From Maylandia zebra (taxonomy: Eukaryota; Chordata; Actinopteri; Cichliformes; Cichlidae): a stretch of 64,000 nucleotides of DNA. Under the pieces are notes generated by a model. It saw only the letters and a list, made by a program, of their open reading frames with translations, ran no database searches and was not told the origin of the DNA. The stretch covers positions 35,573,623-35,637,622 of the forward strand of contig NC_135172.1 of the NCBI RefSeq assembly GCF_041146795.1, read 5' to 3'. How positions within the stretch are numbered: position 1 is the first letter of the stretch; each line of letters begins with the position of its first letter. Shown here piece after piece: positions 1-10,800 of this stretch. A program made the position numbers and the translations under genes.

Positions 1-52
1 CACCCTTTTTAAGAACCTAATTTCTACAATTCAACCCACAATCTTCCTTCAG

Positions 53-78
53 TCACTACACACAGCTTAAGGTCACAG
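53..78 (+). CDS. Possible mini-exon of the first Ig-receptor gene
   Basis: A 26-base segment lies between a pyrimidine-rich acceptor (AG at 51-52) and a strong donor (GTAAGA at 79). It ends in phase 1, which fits the phase-1 start of the Ig exon at 191. The neighbouring paralog has a 27-base mini-exon 97 bases before its first Ig exon, ending in a similar CTTTAAGG stretch; here CTTAAGG lies 112 bases before the Ig exon. Mammalian Fc-receptor genes also have a mini-exon finishing the signal peptide. The incoming phase would be 2, unlike the paralog, so this is a tentative call. It could instead be the tail of another Ig exon, but that reading meets an in-frame stop at 18-20. Confidence 0.35.
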
Positions 79-190
79 GTAAGAGTAGCAACATAGACTG
101 AACGGTACTTAGCCGGTGTTATTGAGCATAGTTTTAAATCTTTTTATAGTTTCAAGTTTGCATGCACAGTTGTTTCATTTGCTTCTTTAG

Positions 191-3100
191 GTGGATCAAG
201 CTCTTTTCGCCCGGTGCTGACTGGTCCTGACCTGGCCTTCAGTGGCCCGAGGGTGGTTTTCCGTTGTGTTGCATCTAACGTCTCCCCACCAGTCATCTAT
301 GAGCTGATAAAGGATGGACGTGTGCGAATTGGCCGCAATAGAGATTTTCAAGGTGGCCAAGTTGCATCATTCCCTATCAAAGTAACTGCAGCGTCAGAAG
401 GGTCATACCACTGCAGGGCCACAGCTGGAGGAACCAGAGAAATCAGCAATAGCATTAAGCTGAGAGTAGTCAGTGAGTATCGGATGTTGGGTAGTTTATT
501 AAAGCTTACTCAACTGACTTTCCCCTTTTCTTCACCAACTGTCTTTTATTCCCTGATTTCCAGCTCCACCATCATATACCAGAGTGACCTCTGAACCCTT
601 CCCCCCAGTTGCATACGAGGGGTCACGCATGGCCCTGAGTTGTGACGCTGAAATGGGGTCCAACCTTTCCTACAGCTGGTTTTTTAACAGGAAGGAAATA
701 ACATCTTCGACTTCTCTCTCCTTCCACTTTGTGGAAAACAAGCTGCTGGTGGAGAGGGTAACTCCTGAGTATGCTGGAAATTATTCTTGCAGTGCTTGGT
801 CCAGCGTGAATGGGATCAAAAGGATTTCCAGCAGCACAGAGGTCCAGGTGACAATCAAAGGTACATATTAACAGAATTTACAAAGTTTATAAATACTACG
901 TTTGCTACTTGGCGCTATCAGCCAGTTTAGTTCAGAAATATCTCATGAAACACTGAATAGATTTGCATGCAATTAGGTCCATTGTAATGTTCCCAGAGGG
1001 CATTTTTAATGAGTTTTCATTAGCACTGAGGGATTGATATTTTTTCCATTTCAGTGAAGTTAAAACTCTTCCTCCTTCCTCCCGCACCAGTCTATGTTTC
1101 AAAGCCAGAGATCTCCTTCTCCGTTCATAAAGAGGGAACCAGTTACCATGGCAATGTGACGTGCTGGTCAACAAGAGGGAGCCCTCCGGTGAACTTGTAT
1201 CTTTTACTAGACGGTAAAGAAGTGAACTCCGTCACAGCAGCTCAGACCCTGGCTGCCTGGTTCCTTGTAGTCGTAGTCCCCGAGCTGGACATGGGAGAGG
1301 CACGATGCCGGGTGAAAACTGAGAATCAGGACCTCACAAGTGAGCCTGTGAACCTGGAAGTAGGTATGAAGATGTGTGAATGATCTCGGTCTTTACCATA
1401 GACTGTAGATGGATGCAACCAATGCAAAAGTGACTTAAAGGTGCATTCTTTCTCCTGTTGCCCATTAGAGATGCTTACATTACAATACAATATGAAGTTC
1501 AATGTGTAAACGATTCAGATCGGGGGATTATCTAGGATTTCCATCGTGATTTGTCACTATTTAAATAAAACTGAACTGAATTGAAGTTGCGTTCAGTAAG
1601 TGTTGATGCAGAAAAGGATCCAAAACAAAAGACTGACCGTTATTTAGTTGAGGTTTATGAAAATCCACAACAGAGAATCAACTAATGAATCCAAATGTCT
1701 GAAAAAGTCATAAAGCATAATCAGCAGGGAGAACTGAACTGAACAGGCCGACAAAGGAAGGCAGCAGCTATATCCACAAAGAGGTGAGAGACACCTGGAA
1801 GAGACAGAGAAGTAAAACTAAATACTAAACACACAGACGCTGCCAAAATAAAACAGGAAGTAACTAAAACATAAACACGGCTCCCACAGACCAAGAATTA
1901 ACAACAAGACATGGGAACAAACTGAAAACTCAACCTATGAAAAAATTAAAAAGCTCAAACACATAATAAAAAAAACGAAACTAGAATTACAAGAATAGAG
2001 AAAATCACAAAGAGGAAAACTCTTAAGTAAGGACAGACACAGGACCAAGACAAGTAGACTCAAACCTAAGAGCACAAATTCATGAGGAAAGCGTCGTTTT
2101 TCTAGACTTGTTTTTGCAACCAGACGAAACGCCCCCTGCTGGCCATTAGAAAGACTGCATGTTTAAGACACCTCTGCATTGATATGTTTTACATGAAGTC
2201 TATATTTTATGTGAGATTTGTGACCCTCTCTTCCTTCTTCTTTGTCTGTCAAGTTCCAGTTGGAGGAAATGTGAAAGTGGAGGTGGAATATCTGTACACA
2301 GCTGATTCCAAACTGACTACAGCAAGGCTGAGCTGTCACGTCAGCAGAGGAACTTTTCCTTACATCTCCTGGCTCTTCAATGACTCTGTCCTTCCCTCTG
2401 AGTCTCATCCGGATTCCCACACTCAGCCCATCCTGCCTCACATTGCCTTCGCTGACCGAAGACGATCCCTCATCCTCACTAAGCTCAGCCCTGAGGAGTC
2501 TGGGTATTACCGCTGCAGGGCCAGGGACAGCTACGATGACTCTGGGCCCTGGGTGGAGAGTGCAGCTGAGCTGGTCCAAGTCACAGGTGAAAGACCAGGA
2601 CTAAGAGAGGAGTAAAACTTGTGGAGTAGTCATTTTGGGAAGTATACTAACTTGCTTTATTATTGAGGTTTATAAACTCCATGTAATGGTTCTCTGCAAG
2701 AAAACATACAGTACCAATTGAAATAAGCAGTCATGATAGATCATTTCCACCTTAAGACCGTCCCTTGAATCTTTATGCCACAGTCCAGACATGAGTGTGG
2801 TATTGAGCTTTTTGTCTAGCTCTCTCCAAGAAGGCCAAATTATGCTTTAAAAAGGATTTCTGTTCAACCCAGGCTTTTGTTCACATGCATCATTTAATAT
2901 AAATGTGTCTTCCTGTGGGTTTCTGCACTTTTTATGCCTTCAGTCAACTCCATGTCTCAAGCAGCGTCCTCAACCGAAACGCCACCAAGTCAAAGTAAAA
3001 ATATTTTGTTTGTTTTATTAATCTTATTTCTGCACAAAAGTTTGGGGTCATGAAAAAAAAAAAAAAAAAAATCTAAATATTTTAAAATATTTGTATTTAT

Positions 3101-6100
3101 TAAATGAAAGTGCAGAGTGATGAAAAGTACAGTCGATTAAATAATGAATTTGAAGTTATTTTGCCCTTTAAATTCTACTTTTGTCCAAGGAGTAGAGTTA
3201 CAGCATTGTAGTCTTCATTGATTGTCAGTAATTCATTTTTTTGAATTCTTTAATTTTCTTTTTTTTTCCACCCTTTCTTTGTGTCTAAAGTCTTGATTTT
3301 TGTGATTATAGTTAGGATTCCTGTTATGCTTCCTTTGTCATTCTAGTGTATTACAAATCTTAGGTCTGGTTTTGTTTTAGTTTTGTTTGTTTTGTTTTTA
3401 GTAATAAGTTTTGGTTTGTGATTTCTTGCATTTAGGATTAAAAGAGGATGCTAGGGATAGGGTGAGATGGTGGCAGACCCCTACAGGGAGCAGCTGAAAG
3501 AAGAAGAAGAAAAGAGGGTTCTTGATTATCATGATAGCCCCCCTTGTGCTTCCTGCGTCATCTTGTTAGTAGTAGGTGTCAGTATTCATGCCTGTCAGTC
3601 TCTTTGGGTTATTCTCTGCTTTTACTTTGAAGGATGTTTTCTCCTGTGCCCTGTGTCAGCGTTGTTTCCTGTCTGTCTTCTTTTGAGTCCTCATTATTCT
3701 CACCTGTTGTCAGTTGTGTTCACCTGTGCCCCCCACCCCCACGTAGCTCTGCCTGTCTTTGTGACATAACCTGCTTTGGCTGTTTAGCGTTAGTGAAACT
3801 TCCTGTTCTGATCCTAGTGCAGTCTCTATCGCGATCTTCTGCTCTCACCCCCTTTTTTCAGATTTTGAGTTTTTTGCATTGCACTTTTTAAAAGAAAGTG
3901 AATTTCAGCGGGCTTTTTGTTTGTGAACTCCATTGTACACAAAGCACCACCTACAAGTGAGACTGGTTTCATGGGTACTGAATAGATGCAAAAACATCAC
4001 CTCAATAGGCAAAAACAGATGTGTTTGGTGGCCCAGCCAGACATACAACCAGCTGTTTCTTTCTTACATAATTCTTGCATATTTTGGATCTGTGCTGATT
4101 GACCTGTTGTACGAGGAAGCTGGCTCCCGACAAGAGCGATCCTAAACGTCTGTCAGCTAAATCCATTTTAATCTGCACAAATCTTATATTTACCTCCACA
4201 TCATACCCCAAACCAGAACATTTCCTCCATGAGGCTTGACAGATTTGTTCTGTTTTACACAAATTTTCTTCTTTTTAATCCAAACATATTTGGACATCTG
4301 TAGCAATTTTGCAGCTCGAGGTTTGTGGGAAACATTTGATAAAGGGAGACAATGAGGTGTTTGTGTCTCTGTCAGGAGACTCTTTGTGTTCTTGCTCAGT
4401 CCTGCAAGTTTCCAGCATTGAATGTTCTTCCTTTGTTAGAATAGCCTTTGGCCTTTTTAATGAAAACAAAATTGCGTAAAAATGTAACTGTCATTTAAAA
4501 GTCATTAATGATTGATTGATAACGTTTTATTGCTTATTGCTTGTCATTTGCAACATTTCTGGTACAGTTTATACTATTTTATTTCAAAACAAATATGCAG
4601 TTCATTCAAACTTGTAGATGTCACAGGTGACCCTAAACTTTTGTGCAGCAGTGTGTGCGCTGCCTCAGAGTGTGAAACTGTCTTCGTCTCATCTCTTTCA
4701 GGTTTTTGCATGAACATCACAGAAGCTGTCACCATCGCATTCTGCTGCTTCGTTCTCCTCATGCTAGCAGTGGGTTCAGCCTGCGTGTACAAGATGTTTG
4801 AAAACAAGCAAGGTGTGTGTGAGAACCAGGAATCCACTGATTGGTACACACGCAGGAATTCCTATTAAAACTTCTTGTCTTCTTGTCATCTTATCTGTTG
4901 TTCCAGCTCATACCAACAGTGTTCCAGCAAAGTAAGTTTTACACCTGAAACACTCCAACTATAACTAAGTGTGATCATCTTATATTTACATAACACTTTA
5001 AAGCCTGAAAAATGAAATAATGCAAGAAAATTCTTTTTTTTAATGGAGTATTTAGCGAACTTTCTGATGAAGTAAAAAAAAATAAATTAAATACTAATTT
5101 GCATATAAGAGTTGTAGTTTGTATCATATTTGCTACATGTGGTATTGTTCTGCAGTTTATTCCTTAAAAATGTATCATGCAATTCATTGCAGTGTATTTG
5201 GGGGGGGCAGATAATAATAACAAATATTTTTATTTATTGTTTTATTCATGAAACACTTTAAAGAAGGAATTTACATGACAACCCAGCAGCTAAATTGATT
5301 AAGTAAAAATAAGTAAAAATCTGGAAAGAGAATAACAAAAAAAGACAGAAAACACAAACGATGAAACAGAAAATAATAAAAACAGCTGAAATACAGTAAC
5401 CTTACAATGAAATACTGAGACATAATCACATTAAAGCAAGTCTGTATGCTTTAAAAAAATATATATTCAAATGTCACTGAGCTTTACCTCCATAGGTAAG
5501 CTGTTACAGTCAAAGCATCTTGGAGTTTGACTTAATTTCTGAAGAGTCAGACGGGTTCGATTCAGCTGCAAAGTGGCTCAATTTTTTTAAATGACCTGAA
5601 CCGAATGTGCTTTAAAAGAGATCAGCACAGAGTTGAGCTTATTGCTTATTGCTTGGAAACTTTCAAAGTTTATGCTTTTCGATGGAATATAGATATTCTG
5701 GCCTTTCAAAATATTTTAACCACGAACGGGCTCATATCTAAAATATCTGGACTTTGATATGGCTCTTTTGTTGTTGTGTTATTATTTGCATGTGCATTCT
5801 TTACATATTTTCTTTTATAAACTGTTTAACGCTAAGGAAGGACTGTTTGTTAGTTACATCATCCTCTTCATAAATGTTTGTGCCATCTCACCCCAGCTCT
5901 GATGCACTCCAGTCTGAACTGACGCCCCAGTCAGGGGGAAATATGGCTGATACTACTGCTACAGATTGTGATGTTCAAAATCAGGTATGCAAGCAAAAAC
6001 TATAATACTACTATTCAGGATCAGTGAAATGTTAGTGTCCAGTCACACTCTTAATGTCCCTTTCTTTCCTATAATTAAGAAATAAGTATATGTAAATTCA

Positions 6101-7283
6101 CTGAAGGATTTCTGTAAAGAACTACTGCATTTGGTACATAAAACAAGGAACACATTTTTCTCCACTTTCCTTAGTGTGTCAATTTTCCTGTTCTGAGCAC
6201 AAATTCTATATTTTTCTCAGGGGGATATTTTTGGAATCTGATAGGAAATCACACATGCTTGAACAAACTGATAAGAAATAATCAGTGTACAGGAGACATA
6301 AATATATAGCATAAGCTTTCAGACTCAAACTATGTAAACTACATGAAGATTTTGAAGATGCCAAACCCACAGACTAGTGAGCTGCACCAATGGTTCCTAA
6401 CTGTAACAAGAAAACATTAATTTATTTGTCAGTTCTTAACCTCTACACCATAACCTCCACACTGGCATTTGCCAAAAAATGATTGAGGGAATTTAAGCTG
6501 TTATAAATGGCTTTTTGACCTAAAATCTGTCAAAAATAGGTGAGTCATATCACCATATATATCGATCACATCAAGTAATTTAGAGCCAGAAAGAGCATTC
6601 CTATCAAAAAGCAGCTGCTGCAACCAGACTTTTACAGTATATATCCTTTATTTATCCAGGTAAAAAGTGTCATTGACATTAAAAATGTGTTTTTCAAGAG
6701 AGATCTAGCCGAGGAGGCAGCAGAAACTGTAACAAATATAACATCACAGTTCTAAAAACTTACTGGAAGTAAACAAGAAGGACTGGATTGATGACAATAT
6801 TGGCACAAATATGCAGAGTCATAAAATACTTCAAAAACAAGTCATTTCCTTGTTTTACGTAAAAATCCTTCATAAATCCTGTTCAATACAGTCTATTTGC
6901 TAAAATAAGCGACGATATTAGACGTTAAAAAAACAAAACACAAAGACATTGGAAATCACTTTTTGGCACAACACCAGTGTCCTGCATAACTACTGGTATG
7001 TGTGCTTGTGCCCTGATGTTTCATGTGTGGTGCCAGCTAATAACAAAAACAGTTCCTGAGAGTCCTCGCTCTCTGTTGTTCGTGTGTTCGTGTGTTTAGA
7101 TGTGTGACTGCACAAAGGCACTTATTTTGAACTGTCAGTCATGCAAAACTGTTTTTTCTGGATCCAAGAATAAAAAAAAAAAGTGAGCAGAAAAAGTTGC
7201 ATTTAAGCCAAAATCAGCTCCCTTAGATGTGATTGTAACATATTTCTCTCTCTCTCTTTCAGATCACTGAGGTCACAGTATAA
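191..7283 (+). CDS. Fc-receptor-like/PECAM1-like Ig receptor, copy 1 (5' end missing)
   Basis: Single-pass cell-surface receptor with four Ig domains, probably on leukocytes or endothelium; the ligand is unknown. Exons: 191-472 (Ig1), 564-860 (Ig2), 1091-1363 (Ig3), 2254-2586 (Ig4), 2944-2994 (Ser/Thr/Pro stalk), 4702-4812 (membrane segment AVTIAFCCFVLLMLAVGSA), 4907-4931, 5897-5984 and 7263-7283 (tail, stop TAA). All borders up to the stalk are phase 1. Ig domains show the second-cysteine context GSYHCRA, GNYSCSA, GEARCRV and GYYRCRA. Ig4 opens VPVGG, like the VPVS start of mammalian FCRL domains, while Ig3 also resembles PECAM1 domain 5, so the family assignment stays open. The tail ends ITEVTV and its only tyrosine sits at the membrane, so no ITIM or ITAM is encoded in this model. 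The start codon lies before the window. Its Ig1-Ig4 match those of the gene at 7828 one to one. Confidence 0.75.
2101..2146 (+). repeat. Short dispersed repeat ending GCCCCCTGCTGGCCAT
   Basis: About 46 bases starting TCTAGACTT and ending in the GC-rich block GCCCCCTGCTGGCCAT. The same arrangement recurs at 10282-10328 in an intron of the second Ig receptor. Only the start, the GC-rich end and scattered positions between match, which fits a decayed dispersed element. It lies in the intron between Ig3 and Ig4. Confidence 0.5.
2995..4701. other. Long intron of copy 1 (stalk to membrane exon)
   Basis: A 1.7 kb intron with no supported coding exon. It begins with an A-run near 3053-3070 and AT-rich sequence, followed by a C/T-rich stretch (about 3530-3870) that looks like a decayed dispersed repeat, though I cannot name the family. 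The open frames across it have no Ig-like or membrane features and no plausible splice borders. Confidence 0.4.
6436..6909 (+). repeat. Dispersed repeat, copy 1 of 2
   Basis: About 470 bases in the last intron of the first Ig receptor. The same sequence, with scattered substitutions and small gaps, recurs in the same orientation at 14469-14930. Shared landmarks are ACACCATAACCTCCA, TAGAGCCAGAAAGAGCATTC and GATGACAATATTGGCACAAA. The flanks beyond the shared block do not match, so this is more likely an interspersed element than the edge of a segmental duplication. No coding capacity seen. Confidence 0.75.
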
Positions 7284-7456
7284 TGCACAAGACTCCTTCA
7301 CCTCCTAATACAATATTTAATTTTAAATGTTTATATTATGTTCATATTTAATGTTCTTGGGTTACTGAACTTTCTACATGGCACTGTTGGAACATTCAGT
7401 TATAGACAAGTGCGAAATTGCATTGCCTACCTCCTGTATACTGTTATTTTGATGCA

Positions 7457-7462
7457 AATAAA
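7457..7462 (+). terminator. Polyadenylation signal AATAAA of Ig receptor copy 1
   Basis: AATAAA lies 174 bases after the TAA stop at 7281-7283, the first canonical signal downstream. Cleavage would fall shortly after, before the T-run at about 7507. Confidence 0.6.
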
Positions 7463-7827
7463 TTTTTAATGATTAGATTACTTTTTGTTTCTGGTGTTTT
7501 TGCTTTTTTTTTTTTTTTTTATTAAAATAATGCAAAAACACATCACAACACTTACTTTCAGTTTTACTTTACACTGTGTTTCACGTGATATTCATAGCAA
7601 ACAACACCAGTTAATTAGCTGATATGACAGAGGCACGGAGCAGGGAGGTCCAGAGTAACACTATCAGTTATTTGCACATGTTTCGAAGAGGGTGTGTGCG
7701 TACTTTTCCACATGCATTGCCTAAACACACAGTTTAAAACTGACAACTGTCACACTTGTGTCTGACAGCAGCTCCCTGTAATAATTTTCAAGGACTAATG
7801 TTGTATTAAAGTCTGTTTTTCCAGAAG

Positions 7828-10800
7828 ATGCTTGCTTCCTTCTTTGTGGTCATTCTGGGTAAGCAACACAAAGGGAACCACAGTAAACTTAATATTTCGC
7901 AATGTTAAAATCTTCCAATCTCTTTAGTTTCTTTCTCGTTTTTTCATCCCTGCAGGGTTGTGCTGCTGCTTTAAGGAAAGCAGTAAGTGAGCGTTACTGT
8001 TTGTATGTGTGTATTTTAATTGTGTTGTTGTTGATTCTTTTTGTGATATTTTCATTGTCTTTCCTTCTATTCTTTATAGGTCAGTTTTTTCTGGGGCATC
8101 CACAACTGTATGGCCCCAATGAGGCTTTGGTGAAAACGTATGTAGAGTTTCAATGTGAAGTGCCGAACCACCCGATAAATCACGAAATCCTGCTGCAGAT
8201 ATTTAAGTGGGTACATTCAATTTAACCACTGTGGTGAGACACGTTACATTAAATGATGACATTTTTCTAATTACTACCCTTTTTACAGGGAGGATGACCC
8301 CAACAAGGCATTGGGTGAATACACTTCACTGGAAGGGGAGGCCGCAAACATTCCCATGGTTATCAAAAAGCGTTATGACGGCTATCTGAAGTGTGTGGCT
8401 AGCGTACAAAACCGCTCCATCTCTCATATTAATTCCACATCCAGCAACCTACACTATTTAAAGGTTATCGGTGAGTCCCTTTATTTATATGCATATAAAC
8501 AGTTGCTGACTATCACTCTGGGCTGTCTTTATTATCTTTTAATTATTTTTTTAATAAAACTGTTTCATTGTGTTTCACCAGTGCTTTGGATATAAAAAAA
8601 AAAACATAACTGCTTTTGTTTTTGAAGTTGGGGGCTGAAGTTTGGGGAAACAGTAGTCAGTATCAATAAGCATTACTGTTGTTCAGAAAGTGCACCATGA
8701 TCTCAGCCTGTTCTTGTGTCTGTCCTGCAGAGCCGGTGAAAGGTGCACAGATCATCAATTCTGGTCCAGATGACTTCTTTGAGGGAGAAACACTTCAGCT
8801 AATCTGTCAACTTAGCGCTGGAAATTATATCTCCTACAAATGGCTGCACAGTGATCAGCTTGTATCGCCGTCTTCCCTCCGTCGTATTTATGACAACCAG
8901 CTCACGATCTACAGGTTAGTGACAATCAAATGAAGCAATCCAGCAGGTGCATGTTACTAATAATCAACAGTCCACTTACATTTGAGCTTCTGACAGCGTA
9001 GGATTATCTAAAAAACCACGTGCTGCAAATCAAACGCACTTGATTACCTGATCATCACCAACTGCAACCAAGTTTAAGTTTAGTGAAATACAAACACAGC
9101 CAGCAGCTCATACTCACTGTCAAGCATGATGGAGAGCTGATGATTTGGGCTGGTTTTGCAACAACAGATGTTTTCAGTCATTGAGTTGTTCATGAACACC
9201 TCTAAGTATTGCACAGTCAAATGTGAGGCCATCTGTCCAACAGCTAAAGCTTTGCCCAAACTGGGTCATGTAATGATTCCAAGCATACATACAAATCTAC
9301 AACAGAATGACTGAAAAAGAAAAGAATCAAGTTCTGATTTAAATGCTGTGGCAGGACTTTAAAAGGGCTGTGCGTAAATGAATACTACTAAAACTCAATT
9401 AAATCAAGTAGTATTTTAAAGAAGAATGGGCCAAAATGTCTGATGTTTTACGGTGGCCCTGAGAGGCCTGCAACTTAAGAAAACACCAGTAATAAGAAAA
9501 ACGCTGCAAAAGCATACAAAATACAACGGAAATAGGAAAAAAGAAAATAGAAATAGGAAAAAACTGATTTCCAAAAGCACAAGGGAAGTGTTTCTGGGGA
9601 GACAATAACCCGACGGACATGTTGCAGGAACCCAAAACATGGTAGGTGTGTTTTATCATGATTCATATAATACTGATGACGGATTTTTAGGCTAATAGTT
9701 AGACTAACACACTTACCTCTCATCTTTTCTTTCCTCACAAAACCGATAGATCCTCCACTTCTCCACAAGTGTCTCCCAGCGCAATTCTTAGCATATTTTG
9801 GTTCCTGCAACTGGTCCGTCGGTTTATTGTCTCCCCAGAAACACTTCCCTTGTGCTTTTGGAAATCTGTTTTTTCCTATTTATGTTTTCTTTTTTCCTAT
9901 CTCCGTTGTGTTTTGTGTGCTTTTGCAGCGTTTTTCTTGTTGCTGGTGTTTTCTTAAGTTGCAGTCCGTTTGGCCTCTCAGGGCCACCATAGATGTTGCT
10001 GTTTGTCAGTTTAAACAAGAGAAAACATTGCATAACCATTAAGAATAATCATTTAAGACTGATTAAGAAATCATCAGCTAATTTATAAAACAGTCATTCA
10101 GACCAAATGTTTTGACAGATACAAGGTTTTTAATTTACCAGGTAGGCCCACCCTAAAGCATACCTGATATTCTTCTTTTGACTCTAACAGAAACTAACAG
10201 GGACCTGAAACTAGTGTGATTAGACCATAAACTTATCAGAAAATGATTTAAGAGTCAATCTCTCATAGACTCTAGAACTCCTCTAGACTTCTTTTACGTA
10301 ACTGGAGGAGTTGCCCCCTGCTGGCCATATATTGACACCTATTTTTCCTGTACAGTCTATGGAAACAATAAATTCAAATATTACAGGAATAGTTTTCTTT
10401 GTCACCCTCAGAACAAATCCTCAAGACAGTGGCTCCTACAAGTGTGTGGCTACCAACGTCTTCAACAAAACAGTCTTCACCTCCAACAGCTCTGAAATTG
10501 AAATCACAGTCAAAGGTTAGCACTCATTTTGTGGGGAAAAATCCTTCTGGTCATGTTTTCGTAAATTCATCATGGTTTGTTTTTTTGACAGCAGATCAAC
10601 AAAATAACATCACTCTTCTTACTCTTCTTTCAGAGTTTGTGTCAACCCCTGACATCTCCTTCACTGTGTTAAAGGAAGAGCCACAAAATTATTTTGCGAT
10701 GGTTGCCTGTAACTCAACACGAGGAGATCTGCCTATCACCTACTCGCTGTACCGTGGGAAAGAGCAGGTCTTCAACATGACAGTGGAAAAGAGACATTCC

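Noticed and set aside
8208-8213. Alternative donor GTACAT at the end of the first half of Ig1 in copy 2
   Set aside because: It would leave phase 0 and give a stop at once in the next exon; the donor at 8207 gives phase 2 and a continuous Ig domain.
9399-10042. Several overlapping 60-110 codon frames on both strands
   Set aside because: They all lie in the inverted arms of the fold-back element and mirror one another.
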